In this document: in pieces, positions 36,101 through 44,575 of the stretch
Layout: every line of letters begins with the position of its first letter
How positions within the stretch are numbered: the stretch's first letter is position 1
From: Cryptomeria japonica
Taxonomy: Eukaryota > Streptophyta > Pinopsida > Cupressales > Cupressaceae
Assembly: GCF_030272615.1 (NCBI RefSeq)
Contig: NC_081411.1
Location: 39,295,140-39,359,139, forward strand
Length of the DNA: 64,000 nt
Reading direction: 5' to 3'
The notes under the pieces: model-generated
What the model was told of the DNA's origin: nothing
What the model saw: the letters and a program-made list of their open reading frames with translations, nothing else
The model's database searches: none
Made by a program: the position numbers and the translations under genes

Positions 36101-37418
36101 TCAAGACAAAGGCATGGGAGAATACACTCTGAATCAAACAATGTTCTTACGACAAGTCATGAACTCCCCCAAGGAATATGGGAGACCACATCCTAATAAG
36201 CAAATCTCCATCATGCTCCTCAAATGGGATCCTACCGTCTTTCAAAAATGGGGCGAACTAGAGGAAGAAAGTTTATATAAAATGCTATATAAGGACGCTG
36301 AAGATGATACACATGATCAAATTATAATACCCTGTGAAAACTATGGTAAAGGTTTCAAAATTCTGCAGAGATTCGGGTATGATGGAAAAAGTCCTCTCGG
36401 ACTACGCAAAGAAGGTGTCATGGAGCCTCTACAACCTGAGCTAACTACAAGAAGGGAACGCTCTAAGGGGCTTGGTTTTCTAAATCCCAAGATTCAAAAC
36501 AAGAGAACAAAACAGATATGGCGAGTCAAAGTGGCTGAAGTTCAACAAGAGGATAATTATTCCACTGACTCTAATGAGTGGGAATGGGGTTCAGACAAAT
36601 CCTCTAGCGACTATGAACTTAATGAGACATTTAGAGAGCCAGATGAACCTACAGAGGAGGAGGAGTTTTACAAGAAATTCAGAGTTGGTCAAGAACCGAC
36701 CCATAAGGATCCCGCACAAGCTTCGTTTCAGGGCCCTAGGTCAGGATCGCATAGGATGAGGACACCTGTCCCTAAAGGTGCTACTAGTGATGATAATTTG
36801 GACTCACTCACGATCGACAATGATGAGGAGAGTGCCATTGACGACCTCGATGATTACCTTGACATACCTGAATATAACCACATCTTCACTATTAGCCTTG
36901 CGGACTCTAAAAACACTAAAGACCTTCCCCTCGTTCACCCCCAACTCATTGACTGGGATCAGGATGGACCACCACAGATTGATACATTTCAAAATGACGA
37001 AGCTATTGTTGATTATCTTGGCATTCGCCATGATCTTCCTCTTGGAGACCATAAAGCAGGATACGCCATAGAGCTAAATAACATGGCATACTTTGGTGAG
37101 GGTGTCGGGCCTTCTAGTCGCAAAAATGTGAAAATAAAGACAAAACAAGGGTCTTATGGCGAAAACCACACTGTGGCGCTCTCTGACTCTAAAAAAGTAA
37201 AAAGAAAGGACGTATCTGAGGGTGAAAACCTCTCTGAGGCGCCCGAAGATGGAAGGCTTGACATTCTCCCAGCATCATACGAGGAAAAATCATCCATGTT
37301 GGTAGAGGAGACTATAAAGACAAACATTGGTACAGCAGAGGTTCCACACAACATATTTTTAGCTCAATCATTGACAGAGGCCGAGAGAGCAAAATTCATA
37401 AGCTTCTTTAAGGAATGA
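33111..37418 (+). CDS. Element B gag-protease, 1435 aa
   Basis: ATG 33111 opens a single uninterrupted frame. Residues 1-360 are Gln/Met/Pro-rich with tandem-like 'MxxPRQMDNQG' text. The gag domain spans about 366-495 (LFPQSLGDQAMEWFSQLP to LATEKVLIEQ). A knuckle-like motif of spacing C-x2-H-x4-H-x4-C lies at C600-C613. The Asp protease has the active site VLIDGGAGLNI with Asp at about 841; Tat proteases usually have DGGA instead of DSG. A G-patch-like segment spans about 1075-1125 (FKILQRFGYDGKSPLGL .. SKGLGF). The C-terminal part is acidic and carries two GENxxx.. repeats encoded by the hairpin motifs at 37158 and 37219. TGA 37416 ends it; the same frame continues straight into RT. Gag forms particles and the protease cuts the polyprotein in the cytoplasm. 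The length without lesions argues for recent activity. Confidence 0.93.
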   Translation: MVETRLQKSRRKAKEAQGSVNMSSYEYDNDVFYNPEHTTLPDMNVYRHNPNVESANAIHNATHNDNVDNSSILSVDIQESIMDPQFNRLVEEIMRRDRQYFLNMMAQSGAKIPHDFDLSQLMESRPSQQTQPNSGGPNNMMPESPSVLLQKPAIPHTQAQMHDTYTQRPSWRPYVQTHAQDMGQPRQMDNQGLPHNFDTRRPHAKIGGNIMENERPIEYGLYTQNRYGVPQQEVMPSAPYMSQQYRPPYGHVYDQYHPYMQQAPPQMGVSNMGYATRNPSPPKNNLEQQIRDLQKKVEDMGTSKPTYTMRDICPYPFDKSIPMPPFPPHFATPKFDKYRGRGDPKAHIRQFFTACIEVAAEETYLMRLFPQSLGDQAMEWFSQLPPGIKSWGDLAEAFIQHFSYNIETDVSVTTLCNTKQKEGESFASFLQRWRNLASRCSCEIPQKQMVEMFTQNVNKAIGYDLRKACLSTFKDVIEKGLATEKVLIEQGVIKLFKENKEDFKGKDKPKFWNKNKNTVNDGVVDANTVRPKFIFSGSNSTNNQVNNQTTAKPRRKYTPLGEPLESVFKKLVANKVITVPDFPPYEPKVKPNWWNDDEYCEFHKSKGHKTSNCHRLKNIVQDLIDRGDIEIEGHSSNQEHEVFKEPFPKQDKGKGKVTDDQANYTRTSYNYDSTINHISMDNHISTITIKNKNPENPPQRPKIVLKGVGSSSTSTSECHVTTRRGKITLPGTSSKNTNLPSTKPEYDLVEQLGKTPALISILELLHISPAHKAVLDKTLRDTAVPTDLNVDQFQAMVGYLSVPHSLTFTEADDASISQPHNAPLHIEAFIHKHRIKRVLIDGGAGLNICTLSTIRQLGYSDKAVNATNQITIKAYDDEERSSKGTVILPLRIGPVTKDVICQVLDLDLTYNILLGRPWIHEMRAVPSTYHQCIKFPHNGVEVMVNGDPNPFIYCNNLRSHTEIIIPSNREATPSSTYIDPESLKPSTSKQGELRAKFQDKGMGEYTLNQTMFLRQVMNSPKEYGRPHPNKQISIMLLKWDPTVFQKWGELEEESLYKMLYKDAEDDTHDQIIIPCENYGKGFKILQRFGYDGKSPLGLRKEGVMEPLQPELTTRRERSKGLGFLNPKIQNKRTKQIWRVKVAEVQQEDNYSTDSNEWEWGSDKSSSDYELNETFREPDEPTEEEEFYKKFRVGQEPTHKDPAQASFQGPRSGSHRMRTPVPKGATSDDNLDSLTIDNDEESAIDDLDDYLDIPEYNHIFTISLADSKNTKDLPLVHPQLIDWDQDGPPQIDTFQNDEAIVDYLGIRHDLPLGDHKAGYAIELNNMAYFGEGVGPSSRKNVKIKTKQGSYGENHTVALSDSKKVKRKDVSEGENLSEAPEDGRLDILPASYEEKSSMLVEETIKTNIGTAEVPHNIFLAQSLTEAERAKFISFFKE
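37158..37244 (+). repeat. GGYGAAAAC-hairpin-GCGC motifs within the gag-protease end (2 copies)
   Basis: At 37158 GGCGAAAA is followed by the hairpin CCACACTGTGG and CGC. At 37221 GGTGAAAA is followed by CCTCTCTGAGG and CGCC. Stems differ in sequence but keep pairing. Three more copies lie in the 3' region. Confidence 0.7.
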
Positions 37419-40400
37419 CAAGTCAACTTCACATGGTCTTATGCTGATATCCCTGGACTAGACCCCGAGTTAGTAATGCATCATTTAACAGTCAAACCGG
37501 GGGCAAAACCAGTAAAACAGAAATTGAGGAAAATGCATCCACAGGTGGCATTGCTAGTCAAGGCAGAACTGGAGAAATTACTAGATGTCGGATTCATACG
37601 CCCAATTGATTATCCTGAATGGATTTCCAACTTAGTGCCTGTTAGCAAACCAGATCGCAGCATCCGAATATGTACAGACTTCAGGGATATCAACAAGGCT
37701 TGTCCGAAGGACGATTTCCCATTACCAAACATTGATTTAATTGTTGATCTCACAGCAGGCCATGAGATGTTATCTTTAATGGACGGATTCTCTGGATATA
37801 ATCAGATCAGGATTGCACCTGAAGATCAACATAAAACATCATTCACTTGTCCATGGGGAACCTTCTGCTGGAATGTCATGCCCTTTGGGCTGAAAAATGC
37901 AGGTGCCACGTATCAACGAGCCATGACTACTATCTTCCATGATCTCATGCATGTAAAGGTGGAAGACTATGTCGACGACCTTTTGGTTAAATCAATAGAC
38001 AGAAATACACACTTGGACATACTTTCAGTTGCTTTTGATAGGCTGGAAAAATACAAGGTAAGATTAAATCCAAAGAAATGTGTCTTTGGAGTAACCTCCG
38101 GGAAGCTCCTAGGATTCATTGTGTCTAAAAGAGGAATAGAAGCGGATCCAGCAAAAGTCAAGGCTATCTTGGACATGCCGCCACCCAAGAATATCAGTCA
38201 ACTTCGGTCTTTACAAGGTAGACTCCAGTCCATACGAAGATTCATAGCACAACTTGCAGATAAGTGTAATCCTTTCCAGCACCTGCTACACAAAAACATT
38301 AAGTTCAAATGGGACGAGAACTGTCAACAGGCTTTTCAGGCACTTAAAGACTATCTTTTGAACCCGCCAGTTTTGATGCCACCAATTCCGGATCAACCAT
38401 TGCTACTTTACATATCAGCTACTCCAACAGCACTGGGGGCACTACTAGCACAGCAAATACCTAACGGCAAGGAAAAAGCAGTCTACTATATCAGTCGCAC
38501 ATTGGTGGGATATGAGCTGAACTACACACCAATTGAGCGTGCATGTCTCGCTGTGGTCTTCGCTTCACAAAAATTACGACATTATATGCTCACTCACAAG
38601 ACCAAGTTGATTGCCAGAATTGATCCACTAAAATATCTGCTCAACAAAGCTACACTTACTGGGCGACTGGCCAAGTGGGTAATGATTTTGAGTGAATTCG
38701 ACATTGAATACGTGGACAGAAAAGCCATAAAAGGACAAGCCATTGCAGATCAACTGGCAGATGCTCCCATGATAGATGATGTTCCTCTACAGTCAGAATT
38801 TCCAGATGAGTCCATTCTAACAATATCACCTGCAAAGCCATGGCAACTATACTTTGATGGCTCATACACACAGCATGGGGCAGGAGCGGGTATACTCTTT
38901 ATAACTCCCCAAGGTGATTCTATACCAAAGTCATACCGCTTATCATTTCCTTGCACCAACAATATAGCGGAATACGAGGCATTAACAACTGGGTTAAGAA
39001 TTGCAGTTCAGTGGAAGATCCAAGAACTTCGGGTTTTTGGCGATTCTCAACTTGTCATCCGTCAAGCCACTGATGATTATCAAACAAAAGATGAAAAGCT
39101 AATGCCTTACAAACAACTGGTAGATGATCTGAAACAACACTTTGCAAAGATAGAGTTTGAGCAGATACCAAGAGAACAGAATCGCGTTGCTGATGCCATG
39201 GCTACAATTGCTTCACTCATTGACCTACCGCAAAATGAGACCTGCTATGAGTTCCTGGTTGACAACCTGCTGATTCCGTCATATGAGATCACTCTTATGG
39301 AAATGATATGTGTTGTTGGTCCTGAATCCCAGTTATATGGTTCCATATTCACATACCTTCGCGACAACATCTTACCTCCCGATTTATCGAACAACCAACG
39401 CCGCACTTTCATCCGCCAATCCTCCCGATACGTTATCCTAGCTGATATCCTATACCGACGAGGTCTAGATGGCACCCTCCTTAGATGTTTAGAGAGTGAC
39501 GAAGCTCAGATTGTGTTACGAGAAGTGCACGAAGGGATATGTGGTCCGCATACTAGTGGTCCTACCTTGGCCAAGAAACTCATCAGGACTGGATACTACT
39601 GGCCTACTATGGAAAAAGATGCATATCAGTTTGTCAAGAAGTGTAAGCAGTGTCAAATTCATGGAGACCTCATACACGCACCAGCACAAGAACTACAGCC
39701 ACTTGCATCTCCTTGGCCCTTTTGTCAGTGGGGACTCGATCTCATAGGCAAGATTCACCCTCCTTCTTCCAATGGACATAAATTCATTATCACAGCCACA
39801 GAGTATTTCACAAAGTGGATTGAAGTCGTGCCTCTCACGCAAGTTACTGGGAAACAAATTGCTACTTTCATCCTGAACTACATCATTTGCCGATACGGGA
39901 TCCCTACTTCCATTATTACCGATAACGGGCGTCCTTTCAAGAACCAGGATGTTCGTGGACTCTGTGAGCGCTTCCATATCTCTCATCGTTTCTCCACACC
40001 ATATTACCCCCAAGGTAATGGCCAAGCTGAGGCGTCTAACAAAACAATTCTCAAAATACTTAAAAAGACAGTCGACGACGCTGGCCGTAACTGGCATGTC
40101 CAACTCAATCCCGCACTTTGGGCCTATCGTACCAGTGTCCGCACACCTACCGGGGCTACACCTTACTCACTTGTCTACGGTGCTGAAGCCATCTTGCCTA
40201 TTGAGGTCGAGTTACCTTCTTTACGGGTCTCCTTGAGAAACATAATCAACGATGAAGACTACAGGGTCTCTCGCTTACAAGAACTAGAACTGCTGGAGGA
40301 ACGACGACACACTGCTTTTAATCATCTCAAGGCTTACCAACAACGAATGAGTCGCAGTTACAATCACAAGGTCAAGCCTCGCACATTCGAGGTAGGTGAC

Positions 40401-40589
40401 TTAGTCCTCAGAGAGAACCCCAAGAATCAGCAAGAGAGAGAAAAGAAGGGCAAATTTGAACCCAACTGGCTTGGTCCTTACATCATCACAGCAGTATATG
40501 GATCTGGGGCATATCAGCTCTCAACTACAGAAGGGGAATCTTTGGAGGATCCTATCAATAGCATGCACCTTCGCAGGTTCTACACATAA
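37419..40589 (+). CDS. Element B pol: RT, two RNase H domains, integrase
   Basis: Same frame as gag-protease directly after TGA 37416; the first ATG is 37476 (1037 aa from there, numbered here). RT holds FRDINKACPKDDFPLP, MDGFSGYNQI and the active site YVDD at 165-168. The usual RNase H follows to about residue 430 and looks worn at its active site. A second RNase H (about 455-580) has the full acidic set: D461 (FDGS), E499, D523 (GDSQLV) and D573. Integrase has H685, H692, C723, C726 and the catalytic D755, D816 and E852, with 35 residues between the last two. The end is a basic tail without a chromodomain. RT copies the RNA, RNase H removes it, integrase inserts the DNA. All key residues are present. 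A stop readthrough or reversion is needed to make it as a fusion with gag. Confidence 0.93.
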   Translation, partial: QVNFTWSYADIPGLDPELVMHHLTVKPGAKPVKQKLRKMHPQVALLVKAELEKLLDVGFIRPIDYPEWISNLVPVSKPDRSIRICTDFRDINKACPKDDFPLPNIDLIVDLTAGHEMLSLMDGFSGYNQIRIAPEDQHKTSFTCPWGTFCWNVMPFGLKNAGATYQRAMTTIFHDLMHVKVEDYVDDLLVKSIDRNTHLDILSVAFDRLEKYKVRLNPKKCVFGVTSGKLLGFIVSKRGIEADPAKVKAILDMPPPKNISQLRSLQGRLQSIRRFIAQLADKCNPFQHLLHKNIKFKWDENCQQAFQALKDYLLNPPVLMPPIPDQPLLLYISATPTALGALLAQQIPNGKEKAVYYISRTLVGYELNYTPIERACLAVVFASQKLRHYMLTHKTKLIARIDPLKYLLNKATLTGRLAKWVMILSEFDIEYVDRKAIKGQAIADQLADAPMIDDVPLQSEFPDESILTISPAKPWQLYFDGSYTQHGAGAGILFITPQGDSIPKSYRLSFPCTNNIAEYEALTTGLRIAVQWKIQELRVFGDSQLVIRQATDDYQTKDEKLMPYKQLVDDLKQHFAKIEFEQIPREQNRVADAMATIASLIDLPQNETCYEFLVDNLLIPSYEITLMEMICVVGPESQLYGSIFTYLRDNILPPDLSNNQRRTFIRQSSRYVILADILYRRGLDGTLLRCLESDEAQIVLREVHEGICGPHTSGPTLAKKLIRTGYYWPTMEKDAYQFVKKCKQCQIHGDLIHAPAQELQPLASPWPFCQWGLDLIGKIHPPSSNGHKFIITATEYFTKWIEVVPLTQVTGKQIATFILNYIICRYGIPTSIITDNGRPFKNQDVRGLCERFHISHRFSTPYYPQGNGQAEASNKTILKILKKTVDDAGRNWHVQLNPALWAYRTSVRTPTGATPYSLVYGAEAILPIEVELPSLRVSLRNIINDEDYRVSRLQELELLEERRHTAFNHLKAYQQRMSRSYNHKVKPRTFEVGDLVLRENPKNQQEREKKGKFEPNWLGPYIITAVYGSGAYQLSTTEGESLEDPINSMHLRRFYT

Positions 40590-42295
40590 GCTCTTTTTGA
40601 GTATCCTAATGCAAAAATACAAAAAAATCAAAAAATGCAAAAATACAAAAAAATCAAAAAAATTCAAAAATATAAAAAAAAAATTATAAAACAAAAAAAT
40701 CGTTACTTGGTGAAAACCTGGCAAACGGGCGCCTTGTGACAACAAAAAAATTGAAAAATCAAAAAAGTAAAGAGAAATAATTTCGTCCAACGGTGAAAAC
40801 CACTTCGGTGGCGCCCTGGGCAAGTACCATGGTGAAAACTGGGTCACCAGCGCCATGCGTAGAGACTTTGCTCCTCCCTCCTTCAGTATTCACTTTCATC
40901 CTTTCACTTTGCACACACTCACAACTTATTCGCTCACAATAAACTTACCCATTCCCATCATGGCTTGTTATTGATCTACCTAAGATTGGTTAACCATTCA
41001 TAATAAACCCTCCCTTTTCCATCCATAATAAATCAGATCCTATCTGTGACTATGGCCAATTCCTAAGTCTAGTAATGGGTGTGGAACTAAGAACATCACA
41101 TGTTTTGAGGAGTACAGTTTCTTTCAGCTCTCTGCAGTCTATCCGCAATAAAGCAGCACTTGCATCACAGATCCGCAATAAAGTTCCACCTTCTCCGCAA
41201 TAAAGTATCAGTTTCATGGATTCAATCAGTTTCAGATGAGACGCAGTAGCAACAATGAGCTTCAACAAAATCAAATCTTTCAACAGACTCAGACAACATA
41301 TGGTTCAGTGCTATCTATCCTTTTTGTGAAAGTAAACATTGTGACCACAATCGAATAAGACTTATACAAGTGACAAGAGACACTAAACTTGAGGACTACA
41401 GTGGATGTTGGTGTCGAGTCTTGGTTTTCTTTTGATTTTATCTTTTTGGTGACATGTCTTTTAGCTTTTCCAGGATGTCTTTGACTAGAAAGGCGAGGAT
41501 GGGGTATCGTCACCTATTTGCATTTGCTGTCTGTGGATTGTCTTTTAGTAATGCTATGACTTGTCCAAGGATATGAGGACACTGTGAGTCTAGTATGAAC
41601 TGGGGCATTCCTTGTTTGTGACTATCTTATTTCCATGCAAACAGGTACAATGACTTTCTGGGTCGAACATATGCCTCGATTGTCATAACCTATTCTGCCA
41701 TAATAAAGCTCAATGATGATAACGCACAAGAAGCTCTTTCACGTTCATATCTTCTGTCTTCCATCCCCCGTTCTTGATTGACTTCCATTGTCCTTCTCGA
41801 GTCCGCGTAGCCCGCTATCACATGACTGAGTATAATGACACACCAAAAACATTTGCATTTCATATAGTTGCACCTGCATCACCACATATAAGCATTTCAT
41901 ACCTATAGATATTATAATTGCATCACATCCTGCATACAACACATGTTAGCACATCTCACATTTTCATTATGTAAATAATCATTTGCATTATCATATTCAT
42001 TTGCATCACATACATTTTCATTTGCATCATGCATCACATATACAACATAAAAAAACAAAAATATATGGCATTGCATCCTATAAGCATCCATATCATAAAA
42101 CATGCATCACATAAGAACATCTCATCACATAAGGTATGCATGCATATAGCTGCCGCAAAAATGGATCATCTCTCATATATAATCAAAAGTGTCATGATAC
42201 AATGATGTCAAAAGAATCATATGGCTACAAAATCACCCGCAAGTGTCTACAATACAAAAATGGTACAATACTGATACATAGGGAGCCCTCTAAGG
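40590..42295 (+). other. 3' region of element B, non-coding part
   Basis: A-rich text at 40610-40770 (repeated AAAATACAAAAAAATC). Three GGTGAAAAC-hairpin-GCGCC motifs at 40709, 40792 and 40831. Three CCGCAATAAAG copies at 41143-41204. A CATTTGCATCACAT-rich low-complexity block lies at about 41840-42135. No plus-strand coding is recognised. Confidence 0.6.
40709..40855 (+). repeat. GGTGAAAAC-hairpin-GCGCC motifs, 3' region (3 copies)
   Basis: Copies at 40709-40733, 40792-40815 and 40831-40854. The second has stem CCAC/GTGG around TTCG-like loop bases; the third has CTGG/CCAG around GTCA. Each starts GGTGAAAAC and ends GCGCC, with the stem sequence varying by compensating changes. Confidence 0.75.
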
Positions 42296-43469
42296 CTATG
42301 ATGAACTCCCTCCCTCGGAGCCGCCTGGCCTCGACGAAATTTGAGCCCTAGAAGGACCCACCCCAAGATCAACTCTCCTGGCTCCTGTGTCCCCTATAGT
42401 CACCCCTCGTGTCGTCCTATCCAGACAGAGGAACCCACTGATAACTCCTGTCAACACTGTTGGTAGTGCTAATCCTGTCCATGTCATGGTATCCCATGCC
42501 ACATGTCCCACCCTCATCCCTAGTCCTGGATCCTAGAACACTCATCTCAGTGCATCCCTATCTCCGTCTCGATCATAGGGTACTAACTCCCCATCGATCG
42601 GTATCCGTAGAATCCTATATACATCCTCCAAGGTGACTGTCATCTCACCCATCGGCAAATGCAAACTACAAGTCTTTGAGTGCCATCTCTCAGCCAGTGC
42701 AGTCAGCAATCCCATGTTCACCCGAAACTCAGGCACATACAGAATGTATCTCAATCCCATAACCTCAATCACAGCTCAGTCCTCGGCTGTCAACTCAGGT
42801 CGCAACCTCTGTTTCGATGGGAATCTCTCCCGTGACTCCAGCATCGGCAAGTACTCCTACAGTCAAGCAAATCAAATCATGTCAGTCATAGTGGCATTCA
42901 CTGTTTATCACAAAATGCTACTCGCTATCTAAATGCACATAGCTATTTATCCTAGTGACACTCACTGTTCATCACAAAGTGTTGCTATCTATCCTAGTAG
43001 TACTCCCTGTTCATCACAAAGTACTACGTGTGTGACACTCCCTGTTCATCACAAAGTGTTACTCACATTTGCACTCCCTGTTCATCACAAAGTGCTGCTC
43101 ATATTTTAGCACTCCCTGTTCATCACAAAGTACTCTATCTTGGTACTCACTGTTCATCACAAAGTGCCTTGATCTATCCTAGTCTTCCTAGAGGGCCTGC
43201 TTGAGTGTATCCTCTCAGCAGCTTATCCAATCGACAACATATGTTCATCATAGAACTGTCGATTTGACCTAGAAGATGCAAATTCATACTTTTCAAATGC
43301 AAACGCGCTTTCCTGACATAAACGTGCATTTATTACATTACCTAGTATGAATTAATGACAATAATAAATGCATCAAAGTACGAGGAGGTTTTGTGGTACT
43401 CACTGGCTCTCCTGCCTCCGTTGGCCTCTAGAATCGGCGAACACGATCGAATCTGTGAACAAAAGCCAT
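42296..43469 (-). pseudogene. Antisense PMD (plant mobile domain) gene carried by element B, spliced, broken
   Basis: Minus-strand gene of two exons. Exon 1 (43469-43404) starts ATG GCT TTT with a good context; exon 2 (42856-42296) follows a 547-bp intron with donor GTGAGT and acceptor TGTAG, phase 0. Exon 2 contains LRYILYVPEFRVNMGLLTAL, ERWHSKTCSLHLPMGEMTVT, LEDVYRILRIPIDGELV and GHVAWDTMTWTGLALPTVL. The block RWH-ET-FHLP-GEMT-TLEDV---L-LPI-G is the signature of the plant mobile domain (PF10536, MAIN/MAIL1-like), known both in host proteins needed for genome silencing and in transposons. Total would be 208 codons. Four in-frame stops (43430-43428 TAG; 42778-42776 TGA; 42544-42542 TGA; 42535-42533 TAG) all sit where a C-to-T change explains them. 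It is a pseudogene in this copy; other copies may be intact. Confidence 0.75.
42895..43165. repeat. Minisatellite in the PMD intron
   Basis: Seven copies of CTGTTCATCACAAAGTG or close variants (about 42901, 42965, 43007, 43042, 43077, 43117, 43150) with unit spacing 33-64 bp. They occupy half of the intron of the antisense gene. Confidence 0.8.
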
Positions 43470-43791
43470 CGCTGCTGACTGTTGCTGCTTTATTTTCGCT
43501 TTGCACTAAACTCTTGTGATGGTGTAGATGAAAATGAGGATGTATTTTCCCTCGTGGTCTATCTTATAGATTGCCCTAGCTCTCATTTCCCGAGTCAGTC
43601 TTCCTCATCCCGTGACTTTGTCACTTTATCCAATCGGTCCATTCTATCCCATCTTTCTTATCGAGAGATTGTCTGCAATCTTTCCAGACTTTTTCATCCA
43701 ATCTCTCGAGGGGGCATATCATTCCCATCTTGGGGCAACTCTGTATCAGTTCATCTTATTTTCTTTGAAACAACGCGACAAGCCGCATTGT

Positions 43792-43808
43792 CTCAAAGAG
43801 GGGCAAAA
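43792..43808 (+). other. Polypurine tract of element B
   Basis: CTCAAAGAGGGGCAAAA directly precedes the TG of the 3' LTR; it primes plus-strand synthesis. Confidence 0.8.
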
Positions 43809-44575
43809 TGTAGACACCCGAAATTGTCATGTCTAATTAAATAAATATTTTATTTATTTAATTATCTAAGCCTAATTCTTCTATTAATTAAATAAATCTT
43901 TATTTATTTAATTAATTCATTTATCCTCTTCTAGCCTTATTTCTCATTTAAATAAATACATTTATTTATTTAAATTATCCCTTTCCTAAATTAAATAAAT
44001 ATTTTATTTATTTAATTGTCCTACTTCTTCTATTAATTAAATAAATCTTTATTTATTTAATTAATTCATTATCTTTTTCTACACATGACACATGTCATTC
44101 ATCTCTTATTTCCTACACTACCTACCCCTTTCATTATTTTGGTATTTCTTATACCTACCCTCTAATCCTAGCCGACCTCCTTTTTACACCTCTCAATCTT
44201 AACCCTCCATTTTCTATTGTGTCTTCTATTTAAGGAGATGCTTTCTTCATTACCAAACCCTAACTACTGGATCAATTGACTACACTACAATTCTACTTGC
44301 AACCACATTCCGTTCTTTGTTGAGCTCTTGTGCATACAAAAATCTGAGAGCAAGCATATCAAACAAGATCAATGGAGATAGGAAGAATGGAGATCAAAAC
44401 CCTAGTGGACATGTGATGGTATAATCTTTGTAATTTTTGAGTTATTTGCATTGTCTTAGGTTATCTTCATATGTTATGGTGGATCTTTGTTCATTGTTAG
44501 GCTAGGGTTTGGTGGTTGAATCCATTTTAGTCTTTCAATATTGTTGTTTATTGCTATCCATTTTCACCATATACA
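43809..44575 (+). repeat. 3' LTR of element B, 767 bp
   Basis: Same length and nearly the same sequence as the 5' LTR (two C/T differences seen). Followed by the GTATC duplication at 44576-44580. Confidence 0.95.

Larger units (their letters stand above)
29959..44575 (+). mobile_element. Element B: young Tat-type Ty3 retrotransposon, 14.6 kb
   Basis: Complete element with two 767-bp LTRs (TGTAGACACC..CATATACA) and a primer site. It then has a 2.4-kb leader, gag-protease and RT/two RNase H/integrase in one frame separated by a TGA, and a 3.2-kb 3' region carrying an antisense PMD pseudogene, a polypurine tract and the 3' LTR. The LTRs differ at two positions by eye (30022/43872 and 30520/44370, both C/T). 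The extra RNase H after the usual one is the hallmark of the Tat/Ogre lineage. It lies in the integrase of A1, same orientation, and its insertion length keeps the A1 frame. Confidence 0.95.
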
